Of a stretch of DNA of 64,000 bases, positions 1 to 11,147 are shown piece after piece. The notes beneath the pieces are model-generated. The model was not told the origin of the DNA. It did no database searches and was given only the letters and a program-made list of their open reading frames with translations. This stretch comes from Cornus controversa (lineage: Eukaryota; Streptophyta; Magnoliopsida; Cornales; Cornaceae): the NCBI GenBank assembly GCA_026545225.1, contig CM048845.1, forward strand, positions 82,425,033 through 82,489,032, written 5' to 3'. Numbering within the stretch: position 1 is the stretch's first letter; every line of letters starts with the position of its first letter. The translations under genes were made by a program, and so were the position numbers.

Positions 1-31
1 AAACCTCAGGAGAGGTCAGTGTAATTTACCC
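1..31. repeat. Inner-facing end of a Mutator-like TIR element cut by the window edge
   Basis: The first 31 bases, read as reverse complement, begin GGGTAAATTACACTGACCTC and continue with a CTCCTGAGG-type run. This is the same terminal sequence type as the TIRs at 39,801 and 54,182. The body of the element would lie to the left of the window, so this is the right terminus only. The family resemblance is visible directly; the superfamily (Mutator-like MITE) is inferred from the terminal motif. Confidence 0.55.
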
Positions 32-74
32 TAATAAAAAAAGAAATAAATGTTTGTTCCATCGTCAACAATAT

Positions 75-105
<31 letters not shown>

Positions 106-733
106 CACTCTCTCTCCACCATGCTGCCTCCACTTTCTCTCTATTTACACTTCACTACCCCCAAACTCTTATGTACCATGAAAGCAATGAATTTTCCGTT
201 CCTCTCCCTCTTAAAGCATCAGCATTAAAGATATATCCATCAGAGGGGACACTCTTCCCACTGTTCCTTCCATATGTAGTAAAAGTTGAATCCCATACTC
301 GGGACATAAACTTTTAAAAATATATATGAAAATAACTGTTTGTTTCCTGAGAAAACTGACGGTAGTAACAAAGAATACATTTTGAATCTCTTTAAAAACT
401 AATCGCTAGTGTCAATTAAGAGCAATAATTGTATAATGATTGAGTGAAGTTCATTGTTTTCTGGGTCACAGTCGATGAGAGCAATAAAGATCCAAAATTT
501 TAATTTATTCTCTTTAGCTTACATTCTTAGCATTTAGCAACCAAAGAAAAAATATGTGCGCGTGTGACAACGACTTTATAAACAAGATAATTATCGGGAA
601 AAAACCTTTATAAACAAGTATTTATGAAATATATATATAAACAAGACATAAAAAAGGAACAACCTTTCGGAACAATTGCAGATCACAAATCGGAATAATC
701 AAACTCACGAAAATCAAACAATCATACACGTAC
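32..733 (-). other. Intron 1 (5' part) of the LPLAT1-like gene, no exon seen
   Basis: Everything left of the splice donor at 733-732 should be intron of the minus-strand acyltransferase gene. I searched the minus-strand frames for the next expected MBOAT exon (the segment following the first four membrane spans) and did not find it. The interval is AT-rich with an (AT)n run near 72-92. A MITE terminus occupies bases 1-31, so the intron has taken up at least one repeat. Confidence 0.45.
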
Positions 734-1038
734 CATCCAATAAGATAACCGAATCCCAAGAAGAACGTGAGGAGGCCGCATCGCTGGCGAAAGAGGACCA
801 TCGAGGCGTACCCTAGCAACATGGGCACCAAGAAGTGGAGGTTAGAGGAGAAGCCGAAGGAGAGATAGGAGAGTAAAGCGCCGGTCACGGCGGAGTAGAT
901 GTGTTTGGAGGTTGCTCCGCCGGGAATGATGCGCCAGAGGAAGCTCACAGGCAAGGTGGCCGCGAAACAGAGCAGAAATCGGAGGACCGGGACGGAGACC
1001 CCGATCCCCGACGCCATAGCTGCCATGTCCAGCTCCAT
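734..1038 (-). CDS. LPLAT1: Lysophospholipid acyltransferase 1-like (MBOAT), first coding exon only
   Basis: This is the N-terminal 101 residues of a plant lysophosphatidylcholine acyltransferase of the MBOAT family. These are ER membrane enzymes that re-acylate lyso-phospholipids in the Lands cycle. The start MELDMAAMASGIGVSVPVLR and the later stretches LSYLSFGFSSNLHFLVPM, GYASM and FFLGFGYLIG match what I remember of Arabidopsis LPLAT1 closely. Several hydrophobic spans are present at roughly residues 14-32, 48-66 and 68-100. The first Met is preferred because the two following ones (residues 5 and 8) would shorten a conserved N-terminus. A donor consistent with the family is at 733-732 (GTACGT after a TG); reading on past it gives a non-homologous tail. 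The catalytic Asn/His of MBOAT enzymes lie in exons outside this window, so activity cannot be judged. No lesion is seen in the visible part. The family call is strong; LPLAT1 versus a close paralogue is less so. Confidence 0.9.
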
Positions 1039-1385
1039 TGCGGCGTGTCTGACTCAACCTCTGTTCGAACTACTTCTAAGTCCTGACCCTGTGACTCCTG
1101 CTCTGGAAAAAAATATATATATAGACACACGCATATATGTATGTATGTATATGTGTGCAGTGTGCACTATGCCACAATTGCACACGTAAGAGAGAGAGTC
1201 TCGTATAAGTCTCTATGTACAAGATTAATTGCAAAAAAAGGCTCCAACTATGACAAAGTTGCAAATAACCCTACAGTTTCAAATAAATCCCCCAACTATG
1301 AGCTTTCCAAAAAAGGTAATGCTATTCAGTATTCATATTTCATCGTCCCACCATCACGGGCGGACCACGATTGCATAGTGGGAAA
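1039..1385 (-). promoter_or_regulatory. 5' leader and promoter side of the LPLAT1-like gene
   Basis: This is the sequence immediately upstream of the acyltransferase start codon on the minus strand. It holds a short leader, then an (AT)n/(GTAT)n-rich tract near 1,110-1,160, with no coding potential. No precise TATA box or transcription start can be fixed by eye. The interval ends where hAT relic sequence begins. Confidence 0.3.
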
Positions 1386-1389
1386 GATT

Positions 1390-4260
1390 AAAATTCAGAA
1401 AAATTAAAAATGAACATAATTTTAGACAAAAAAAATAGAACGTTGTCATATAAATAAATCAAGTACATTTCAAATAGATACAAAAAAAGATATAGTGTTT
1501 TATTGAGTAAGTTATTGAAGATGAGCGAAATCCTTAAGAGAGTCAAATTATTAACTACTGAATTGATTTCAATATCTTCGGCAAGTTTTCTTTCAATGTT
1601 GATAATCATGCAATCTTCAAGAAATTCATCACCAACATTGTTGCGAAATTTTATTTTGACACGCTTTATTGTTAAAAAAAAAACTCATTATTTTGTTACC
1701 GTAAAAATAGGTAGAGTCAATATAAAACAGATTAATCTATCAATCAGATAATATATTTCTCCATTTCCTGTTTCTACTAACATTTTGCATAAATCATAAA
1801 TGGTAGACAAATTCTAAAAACTCGAATGATGGAGGTCATCAATCTTATAATGTTACAATTAGCTTCTCAAAGCACGCATCTCATTCTGAAAATCTTTAAG
1901 ATAAAATTTTCATGCAATATCGCAAGTATCATCTTTAAATGATTTATAAGCATCTTTAGGATCCAAACTAAACCAAAAATAAGGAGTTTCACTATACTTT
2001 CAGATAATTTATTATATAACTCCATCAACTGAAAATCTATAACAACATTGAATATATCAACTTAATAGTAATGTTTAAATGTGATATTATCATTTTATTG
2101 ACAAGAACGACATGTGCCCACCATATAGAAGCACTCATATCAGGTATTACAATTTCATGCTCTTTACAAAATGATTCCACATTTTGAAAGAAACTATGCT
2201 ACTCATTTTCTCTCAATTCTTGAAGGAGTATATTCGTACTTGAAACAAAATTTGTAACATTTACAATGTCTTGACTTTTTGTTGTAATGTTTGACAAAGT
2301 AAATCAGTAATTCTCATCATATCTCACACAACAATTACAAGATAAATACAAATTCAAATAACAGCATTGCAAGATAATCATCCTTTGCTTCCCCACATAT
2401 AGAATTAGTAAGTCCATTCTTTGAAATATTTTTAAGAATTACACGAAATGGACCAAATAAATCTATCAAACTACTAACATAACCAAAACGAGAGCTCCAT
2501 CGAGTGGCACCTACTTGTTGCAAATTCTTAATTTGATTAGCCTCTTTACCACTCTTAAGTTCACCAGTAGCTAACTTATTAGAAGATAAAATCACTTAAA
2601 CTGATTGTAACTCACTATTATGCTTAAGAGAAACAGTGATAAAATTGACAATGGAATTAAACTTTTAAAAGAATAGTCATATATCTTGCACATCTTTGAA
2701 TGTCGCAACTAATGCTAATTGTAGTTGCTGAGCAAAACAATGCATGTAATATACATATGGACATTCTTTAAGAAACAACGCTTATAATTTATTCCATACC
2801 CTATGCATATTGCTCATTCCATCATATCCTTAGCCTCACATGTTATCAACTTAGAGATCATAAAGAGTAAGGACATCTGATATTTCCTTTTTAAGAGTTA
2901 AGACAGTGGTGTCCTTAACGCCTATAATTTTAAAAAAATGTTCTTTAAGAAAATCACTCTTATCAACAAATCTTAAGACAATAGCCATTTGCTATGTATC
3001 AGACACATTTTGTGCTTCATCAACCAAAATACAAAAAATTTCATTCCCAATTTCTTCATGAATCTTATGTCTCACCCTATTGCCAAAAGTATGCAAAATT
3101 TCTTTTTGAAACATTGGTGAGATGTACTTTGCATTTTTTGGAGCATTATCTAAGATAACTTTAGCAACTTTGTTATTTAACATTGTTGAATGTTTTATGA
3201 ATTCAATAAAGTTGCCACGATTCAAAGATTCAACGGATTCACCGTGACCTCCAAATGCACATGCTTGGAATGCAAGCAACCAAACACTCTCAATTGTTGT
3301 CTTGAGGCGTAGTTGATTTTTCTCCACCACATATTTAGATTGTACATTCAACACTTTGTAGATATGTTGCAAAGGATTCATTAAAGCATATGAAGCTTTT
3401 ACAACACACAAGTGTAATGAATTAGGACCTCCCACATGTTGCAAAAGAGCGCACCTAGCTCCATCATTTGCCATCTTCCAACTATTAAACCCCTCGACAG
3501 TAAAAGCAGGATGGGATGGTGGATTAGTTTCAAAAAGAAAGTATGAAAAACAAAATGCATTATTTTTCTTATGAGAATACTTAAGCCAAGTAAATTTTTT
3601 ATACTAACTACTTAGAAATCGATGAGATTGAGTCCTATCTTGGGTGGAAAGAAACACTGAAAAATTTTGATTGATAAGGTTTCCTTTTGATATAATTTTA
3701 TCGAAACTCATCACGTTCATTAACGGAGTGTTGCCATATTTGAAGATGCAAGTCAGGATCTCATATAAAAGACATATTATCAACCTTTGTTTGTTTAACT
3801 TTTTGAACTTTTGAAGGAGGTTGTTGCCGCTGCTTATTAGATGTTGCCCCACTTTTTGATTTATCATTTTTCAATTTATAGAATGTAAAAAATAATTCAT
3901 CTTGCAATGAAAGTACCTTGATAGTCTGAAACAATAGAGGCCCAAATAGTGATAAATGACATAATATTTGCAATAACATATATGCTCCACACGACCAAAC
4001 AAATAAATATGTCTCACATGGCCAAACAAATAAATATGCAATAACAAATAAGTCTCACTTGACAAAACACATAAATATGTCCCACACAGCCAAACAAATA
4101 AATATGAATAATAACATATATGCCCTACACGGCTAAACAAATAAATAATTATATATAACAAAATAAATGTGTGCATCTGCTCTTGTGCATGTATTTGTAA
4201 AGGTAAAACTGTAGAAAGGGTCTTATGACTTTTATTCCAATTGATCCAAACTTTCAAAGA
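1390..4260 (-). mobile_element. Decayed hAT-type (ZMYM1/TTF-domain) transposase relic
   Basis: Minus-strand fragments in collinear order match the plant 'zinc finger MYM-type 1-like' hAT transposase family. Around 3,980-3,610 lies the Lys-rich N-terminus and the start of the TTF zinc-finger region. From about 3,600 to 2,992 runs one long open stretch with the TTF-to-DUF4371 segment (residues such as HPAFTVEGFNSWK, ALLQHVGGPNSLH, CAFGGHGESVESLNRGNF and EIGNEIFCILVDEAQ). About 2,595-2,335 carries the RNase H-like core hallmark TRWSSRFGYVSSLIDLF. Near 1,609-1,500 is the C-terminal dimerisation tail IINIERKLAEDIEINSVVNN. Many stops and frame changes separate these parts, so the gene is dead. I could not fix terminal inverted repeats or the 8-bp target duplication; the limits given are those of recognisable protein similarity. 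It is a DNA transposon relic rather than a host gene. Confidence 0.8.
3978..4145. repeat. Short tandem repeat with core CCAAACAAATAAATATG
   Basis: About five copies of a core reading approximately GGCCAAACAAATAAATATG, separated by variable spacers (CTCACA or CCACAC boxes), lie just upstream of the transposase N-terminus on its own strand. They may be a subterminal repeat array of the hAT relic or an expanded leader. Unit spacing varies between roughly 27 and 57 bp. Confidence 0.6.
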
Positions 4261-4504
4261 AGTAGATAAAGAAATAGAGAGAAGATAGCAACACGTCTAG
4301 CTTACCTGAAGATCGTTGACCTTGTGAAGAGAGAAGTTCCAACTTTCCAATCGTTTGGCTCTTTCTTGAGTTTGCCTTCCTCTCTTGCGAGCCTTAATTT
4401 TGCCTAAATTATTTTTCCTCTTATGTTTTTGTAGTTCTGCTCTTTTTTTTTCTTTTTGTAATAACAAGTTACTAACAGGAAATACAAAACACAGTAGTGG
4501 ACTA

Positions 4505-4750
4505 ATGTTAGAGGGGCTAACTTGTCTAGCATCGAATTCGGATGTAGAAAGACTTGGACATATAAAGGTGGGTATGTATCACTACCTAATAACTTAGACT
4601 TTTGGGTTAGAGGGTAAGCACCCGACCCGTTACATTTGGACTATTTGGTATTAGAGCCAAATACAGTTTTTAGTCCGATGTTATGCTAAGCGTCTAGCCT
4701 GAAAGTGTTTGGGTGTGCCCACTCGGGTAGGCAGGGTGGCCCAACGGCAA
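4505..4750 (+). mobile_element. Short LTR remnant followed by an initiator-Met primer-binding site
   Basis: A TGTTAGAGG start, a CGGATGTAGAAAGACTTGG box and a CCCGACCCGTTACA end are followed by TGGTATTAGAGCC at 4,639-4,651. That matches the primer-binding site complementary to initiator tRNA-Met that many plant Copia and TRIM elements use. The following 100 bp (GCCCACTCGGGTAGGCAGG type) resembles the internal leader of short non-autonomous LTR elements. No coding region and no second LTR are seen, so this is a 5' fragment of an old LTR element. Its limits are approximate. Confidence 0.5.
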
Positions 4751-5159
4751 CGAGGACGTTCTAAGTTTGGGTGGAAGATAATATTAAAATAAAATTATAA
4801 GAGTTAGTCAAATATGACAATTCAATGCGGTCAAAATCGGTCAAAGAAAAAATAATATAAATTAAGATTAAAGCTATGTAAATGTATTTTGATTTAAAAT
4901 TTTGATTGTATAATTGTCTATTATTTTCTTTCAGAGAGTCAAATTGTTTTCTCAAAATTTATAAAAAGCAAAGAGTTCGTGAATGTCATACTCTCAGATG
5001 CACATGATCGTAACTTTTCTCAATTAATTACATAGATATAAAAATTGCAAATCACCTATACGTTAGTGATAAGTAATGAATATTGCATATTCAATGCCAT
5101 TAAAATTATATGAATTAGTGTCTTAGTAATATTTATTTCATGTTTTTATTAATAATTTT
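4751..5159. other. AT-rich spacer without recognisable feature
   Basis: No gene, repeat family or RNA was recognised here. The sequence is AT-rich with scattered stops in all frames. Confidence 0.3.
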
Positions 5160-6450
5160 AATATTTTCAGGATTTCAGGTGGTTAAGGGTAATTCTAATT
5201 AATAATGGTGCAATCAGGCTACAGATGGTGTTAGGCCTATTCACATTGAAGATTGGGCCAATTTAGGCCTAAAAAGTCTTGGATCCATTTTGGTATTCAG
5301 ATCATATCTCCGTACACGATTGTCAAAACGACCCAAACTTCTCATGAGTTGAAGGAAATTCAATTCTGCACAATTTCATATTTCACGAAAATTTTCTAAA
5401 ACGGACGTTTTCATCAACTTTCTGCCCTATTTGCGCAGCTGCCACTTTTTGGGCGCAAATGCCACTTTGTGAGGAGCAAGTGCCATTTTCTTATGCGCAC
5501 TTGCCACTTTGGGAATGCCAGGTGTCCCATAGGTTTGTTTTCGCAAAGTAAAAATGATGAAAGGAGGAAAAACTAGGGTATGCTGGAAGGGGAAGCAGAG
5601 AGAGATATATAGAGGCGATTCGTGACGATACGGGCAAGACGATGGCGACTTCATCATCGTTCAAACCTGGACCTCGATCATGAGCGGCTAAACACCATTT
5701 TGGGAAAGTGATGTAACCCTAACCTATCTTTCAATGTTTTAGTTTGTATATTAATTTGTGAATTATTTATTTTGTGCATTAATTGTATAACTAAGACATA
5801 AACAATAGCTGTGCTGTTAGTTTTAATTTGAATGAATTTATTGCATATTTAATTTTGTTCTTGTAGAATGAATGCAAGTTTGCAGTGATTAGGGTTTAGT
5901 CTTTTCAACTTCTGTGATTTTATTAAGACAGGTTATACAATAGTTTTCACATATCATTCAATTTAGAGTTTTTATAATTCGTACTAAGCGAAGATGGGTT
6001 ATCATATCATTAGTTAATCAGATGTATAGGTCATGCTAAGCGAAGACGAGTTATGCTTAATTATATGTTGAATGAATTCTCTTGATAGAACTGAATTTGG
6101 CTTGTAGCCATTCTTTTCTGAATGCATAAATTAAACGTCCCAAATTAGTACAATTGTCATTGTCAGAAGGTTAGTGGTGAAGTCAATTCCCAGGACCCTC
6201 TATCTCCAGTATCCACCATTTATTTATGTTATTTAATTTCATCAACTTAATTTAAAAATAAAACAAATTCTCTTTCAATTAAATTAGACAAGATCTTGAT
6301 AGCTTAACAATGAAACCAATGCAGTTTCTGTGGATTCGACCCCTACTCACCACTTTACTAATTTTAGTAGAGTATTTGTAGAGTTTTATAAATTCTTTTT
6401 TGTCGAGGTGTAAAACAACGGCGACACTATTACATATTATTTTATCACGT
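5160..6450 (+). mobile_element. LTR-like fragment, probably Ty3/gypsy
   Basis: The stretch has the texture of a plant gypsy LTR: a GC-richer left part with repeated GCCACTTT/GCGCAAATG motifs (5,430-5,520), an AT-rich centre, and a right part near 6,328-6,425 containing CTGTGGATTCGACCCC and a GTCGAGGTGTAAAAC tail. I recall these from the 3' ends of several plant gypsy LTRs. Two near-copies of an AAGCGAAGA box occur around 5,988 and 6,038. Neither clear TG...CA termini nor a target-site duplication could be fixed, so the boundaries and the family are tentative. Confidence 0.35.
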
Positions 6451-6691
6451 TTTGCACATCGAACAGTTAGTAAGAGTTTTGAAATTTGCAGTGCACCCTT
6501 ATATATGTCAAATTATAGTTTAGATATTGATAGCGAAACCTTTTTTTTTCAATAAATTATATGAGCTAACTTTATTACTTAAAGTTGGAACTTTTGAGAA
6601 CTCTAATTTACTCTTTTGAGTTAATTGCTAAAAATAACGTTTGAACTATAAAAAGTTGCATCATCTCTTGTACATGAAGTAAGAACTAATA

Positions 6692-8032
6692 GGATAAATA
6701 TCATTGATAACTCTTGAGATTTGGACTTATTTCACATAGAAAGAAATTTTATTTATAACTATCATATAAACCCAAATGATATTTTCATCCCTAACGGTGT
6801 TAAAAAATGTGTGAAATGTCATATATGCCCTCCACTTATTTAATGCAATTTAATAAAAAAAATTAAAAAAATGTCAAAAGACAAAACTATCCCTAAATTC
6901 TCTCTCTCCAACCATTAACTCCATTGATTTTCTCTCTCATCACCCTCTCGCTCAATCATCTTTTCCCAACCCACCTTGTATATAACAAATCAACCACACC
7001 ACTCACATTCCATAGCTCAGACCCTAATAACAAACTAGAGAGCTAGATTTTCGACGGAGAACCAAATTTTTGACAAAAATGTTGGATTGATTGCGAGTGT
7101 TCCATCCACGGTGGTTTTGGTAGTGGCGGTGTTAACAATGGGCGGGATAACAAACCAGAGAGCCAAAGGGGCTAAGACAGTGGTGATATTGATGATTAGC
7201 GTTAATAGATCAGTAATAGAGGATTGATTGATGTACATTTGAATTTTGATTGGGGCTTGTGGTGGCTTGCAGTGGTTTTGTTTGATTAGAGGAGTTGTGT
7301 ACGGTGGTTGTTGGTTTGGGATTTGGGTTGCAAATGGGCCTTCGAGGTTTGTCGTGATGTTGGCAGCAACGATGGTGGTTTTGGCACCGATGGGTGTTCG
7401 GATTTTGTAATTTGGGTTTTGAGATTGGTTGTGTGGTGGCAGTTGGCTTGGATTAGGTTATGATTAGAGTTCGACAATGGTGGTGGTGGTGGTTTTGCCG
7501 CCTGTGGTGGTAGTGGTGGTGGTGGTTATGTGGACAGTGGTGGTGGTGGTGGTTTTGCCATTTGTGGTGGTGGTGGTTCTGTGGAATTGTGCGTGAAAAG
7601 AGATGAGCAATAAGTATGTATGTATGTATGTATGTATATAATATCTATAATAATACAAATATAAAAATTTATGGATATAAATATATACGCTAAGAAAATA
7701 CAAACATAACAAGAATAAAATATAGAGTACATATATATGAAAATATATATAAAAAACTAACAATAATATAAATATATATAATAATATATAAATATACATT
7801 AAAACGTTTAAGGGTATCATTTGTAAAGAGTAAGTAAAAGGATAGTTAGATAATTTACTACTTAATGTAAAAAGTCAAATGGTATCAATGTTTTTTTATA
7901 GTGTTAGACTTGCCTTTTTGGGGTCATTTTAACATACAGTGCAAAACGTTTAGATTTCTACTATCACTTTAAGTAAAATTCTCTCCGTGTGAAATAATTT
8001 CAAACCACAGGGAGTATCAGTGATATTTACCC
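6692..8032. mobile_element. Mutator-like TIR element with 9-bp target duplication
   Basis: The left end GGATAAATATCATTGATAAC is mirrored by the right end, whose reverse complement begins GGGTAAATATCACTGATACT. The match continues, with gaps, for about 45 bp through a TTTCACA box. Flanking 9-mers GAACTAATA (6,683-6,691) and TAACTAATA (8,033-8,041) match at 8 of 9 positions, the length expected for Mutator-like insertions. The 1.34-kb interior has no transposase. It holds a CT-rich part (6,900-6,950), a GGT/GTGGTG expansion (7,470-7,580), a GTAT run near 7,620 and AT-rich sequence. Open frames here are artefacts of the simple repeats. Confidence 0.65.
7470..7636. repeat. GGT-rich and GTAT simple repeats inside the TIR element
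   Basis: Degenerate (GGT)n runs, broken up by TTTTGCC, lie at 7,478-7,580, and a (GTAT)n run follows at about 7,617-7,636. They generate long but meaningless His/Pro/Thr-rich open frames on both strands. Confidence 0.7.
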
Positions 8033-8299
8033 TAACTAATAAGTAATTTTTTATTATTTATAATTTCTGAATTTTTGTGTAATTAATTTTAAAAGCAATT
8101 TAGTAATTTCAAGATATATTTAATGGTCAGGTAACATATTGTTCTTTTTTTGTAAACATTTTTTTTAATTTTATTTTTACAGAGCACTCGAAGTCAACAT
8201 TCCATCTCAAAGGAGGTAACAGTACTAAGAGGTAACAGTACTTGCCCTAATCTATAAAATTTTAATAGTTTAGGAATAAAATTTTACTATAGGTAATTT

Positions 8300-8470
8300 C
8301 AGTGAATACTTGCACTAGTTAAAGGTTTTTGTCTCACATAGAGATTGAAAGGGACTTTTACGACAGTAGTCGGAGTATGCATTACAAAATAACAATCTAA
8401 ACTTTTGAATAAAGGAACAAGCATCTAACAAGTTATTAATTGGTATTAGAGCCATACCGGATCTAAAATT
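8300..8470 (+). mobile_element. Second primer-binding-site remnant of a short LTR element
   Basis: A TTGTCTCACATAGAGATTG box, typical of the left part of small plant LTRs, lies at about 8,328. It is followed by TGGTATTAGAGCC at 8,442-8,454, again resembling the initiator tRNA-Met primer-binding site. No partner LTR or coding sequence is visible. It differs from the 4.5-kb remnant in its LTR sequence, so the two look like separate elements. The call rests mainly on the PBS motif. Confidence 0.4.
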
Positions 8471-9365
8471 TTAGATTTTTTTTTTTTTTTAGTAATTGTT
8501 TAATAAATGATTATTACAGGCGAATATGTAAATTTTTATAATTCAGAGGAGTTTTATGCAATTGATTAAAAGTGGATAAGTGTGTGTCAGTATGCGTGTG
8601 TGTGTGGTCGTGGTGTGGGGTCACGTGGAAGAGGGCATGTGATGTGAGGATAGGGCTTCAGGCTTGGCATTGTCGAGTGGTCAGAGATCGGAATGGTGAG
8701 ATTCACTCTGATTGACTGCGCGTGGGAATGCCGTTTGGGGATGATGTACTGGTGGTTGATCTTAATGTACCTAGAAAATAACGAACCGATCATAAATTAA
8801 TGAGCTTTGAAAAAATCGAATGCTCTGTCACTTGCCGTAACTTATAGGTTGTGTCCTTGTGAGCAAATAGGACTCTCAGTACATGTAGATGAATCCAAAT
8901 AAATACAATACAATAGAAATATTAAATGTATGAATAGTAAAATAAAATAAAATATATATATATATATATATATCTTTATTTCTGTAAGGTAAAATTAAAA
9001 TGATATTATTCCGAGAGTTAACAAATTTAGGAAAAGTCGAATTTGGGTGTTTGAATTTGTCACGATCCCACAAATGAGAGTTAAACTTGAATAATTCTGA
9101 TAACATGAACCAAACTGCCAAAAAAATTTCATCACGAAAGCATTTAAATCTTCTTTTTCTTTACAATAATAGCCTTCATTTGGTTTCTCCTCTAACTACC
9201 TCTGTAGATAGAGTTGGTAATCTGTTGCCAACCAAAAAAGAAAAAAAAAAATTTAAAGTGTGTATCATGAATGCATCACTTTGATCCGTTCCCTCCTTTC
9301 TCTAATTGAATAATTTTTAAGTGTGAAATTGAAAATGAGAGTCATATCTACCCAAGAATAAAAAA
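8471..9365. other. Non-coding spacer with (TA)n
   Basis: The spacer contains a (GT)-rich segment near 8,580-8,620 and a (TA)n run at about 8,950-8,972. I recognise no gene, RNA or repeat family. Confidence 0.3.
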
Positions 9366-10473
9366 GGAAAAATTAGATTTTGGTGACCAATCCTAAACAA
9401 AATTACTCTAAAGTGGCCATAAAGTTTGAAAAAGATAAATAGTCACCAAAATTAAAACTTAATTGCTGATTAGTGACCCTTGGAGCACTTATTATATAAA
9501 TATCCTTCATCTACAAATTGACCCTTTACATTAATCTCAATTAAACATTTTACTTCAAGAGTTGCTTAATAAGCAACCACTCTTTCAAGTTGCCAAATAA
9601 ATATTTAGAAATAACTTTTAACTAATAATTATTTATTTTTATTTTCAAATATTGTATTATTTATTGTAAAATTGGATTCAAATAATGTGTAAAAGTGGAG
9701 AACTTTTTTTATTTTTATTATTTATTTGTAAGTGATGCTAGAAATTGTTATCTAGTGATGACAACTAAAATACTGAAGTAACAATTAGAATAAGAAACAA
9801 TAATTTAGAGTGGCAATAATTAAAATCTTTTTCTCATTTAGTTGGATCTCGTAGTGATTTTGTTTTTTTTTTATAGTGGTCTTGTTTTGTACAGAGCTTC
9901 CTATACAATTTATATCCATAAGAATAAAATTCTGCAAAAAAAAAAAAAATAATAATAATGTTAATAGAATGAAATCTCCAACATAAAGTACCAAAAATCT
10001 TTTAATGATTTATCCAATCCAATCAACTGAATCTTGTGAGTTCTATGCGGAAGTAGAGTGAATACCTAAAGAGAAGTTGAATAGATGTAGTTAGCATAGT
10101 TGATTTATTTTAAAGTAATCTGATAGATATATTATTAATCAAGAATCAAAATATTAGCTGTTTACATGTATCTCAATACTATCTTTTTAATTAGTAGACT
10201 GACAAATTAAAAAGAAAAAATAGAGATTGATGAATGAGAAAGAGAGAGGAGAATGAATTCAAGGAGTTTATCTTTATATTGAATGGTAATTTCATCCTCT
10301 AACAATTATTTTTAATTTTTTTAATAAATATGAAGTGTTTTTTACCAAATTAACTTCAAATGGTCACTCATTAGCAATTAAGTTTCAATTTTGGTAACTA
10401 TTTATCTTTTTAGGACTTTATGGCCACTTTAGAATAATTTTGTTTAGAATTGGTCACCAAAATCTAATTTTCC
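9366..10473. mobile_element. Non-autonomous DNA element with ~125-bp terminal inverted repeats
   Basis: The left 125 bp, with boxes TAGATTTTGGTGACCAA, AGTGGCCATAAAGT, AAGATAAATAGT and AAACTTAATTGCT, reappears at 10,345-10,473 in inverted orientation with the same box order and only scattered differences. The interior is about 850 bp of AT-rich sequence without a transposase frame. The flanks on both sides are runs of A, so the target duplication cannot be read with certainty. Long TIRs and an A-rich target suggest a Mutator-like MITE; that assignment is inference. Confidence 0.65.
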
Positions 10474-10937
10474 CAAAAAAAAAAGGGAAAGAAAATGAGA
10501 ATCAAAACATATGGCTTCAAAAAAATATCATATTAGCATTCCCAAGCAATGATGTACAATCATTTTTTATTATCAAATAAAATAATGATCGATAATTGGT
10601 ATCTCTTAAATAGAAGACGTGATAAAGAGTTTGAATTAAAAAAATTTTGAATAAATTTACGTTACGAAAATATTTAACGGCAAAGAGAGATTCCTTTTAC
10701 GATGTTTTCAAATTATTGCAAGAGATGATGCCTCTTACATACTCAAAAGAAGGGGAAATGATTTTTTATTATGCATAAAAATGTCTTGTGTATAGGTTAA
10801 TGACTTAACAACATGAACTCTATCTTATGTAGAAGTAATCTCAATCATTTTTGTTTACAGTAAGAGAATTTGAATTTCAAAAAGAGCGAGTTGGATCATT
10901 TTCCGTATACAAGATTTTGAATACGACACTTTATATG
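10474..10937. other. AT-rich spacer, no feature recognised
   Basis: No coding or repeat signal was recognised. All frames are short and interrupted. Confidence 0.25.
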
Positions 10938-11147
10938 GTTCTGTTTGGATTGACTTTTGAAAATCGACTTTCGACTTTTCAAGTTCAAAAGTCGTTTTAG
11001 AGAGTGTTTGAATTGATAAGGCGGAAGAGGTTCGGAATTCAAAAAGAACGTTTAAAGAAAGTTGGAGGTACCGGTTTCCTGATTTAGTTTCTGTTTCTCT
11101 TTTTCTTTTACGTAAAAGCTGAAACAAAAACTCTACTAAACAGGACA
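10938..11147. mobile_element. Candidate short MITE
   Basis: A ~210-bp segment starts with GGTTCTGTTTGGATTGAC and ends with CTCTACTAAACAGGACAT. The reverse complement of the end (ATGTCCTGTTTAGTAGAG) pairs imperfectly with the start, a common layout for hAT-like MITEs (CTGTTTGG termini). Direct copies of a CGTATACAAGAT box lie on both sides (about 10,904 and 11,185). They are too far apart for a simple target duplication but worth noting. Confidence 0.35.

Noticed and set aside
7464-7820. 118-codon Thr/Tyr/Ile-rich frame on the minus strand
   Set aside because: It consists of GGT and GTAT repeats and AT-rich sequence inside a MITE; no domain and no codon bias.
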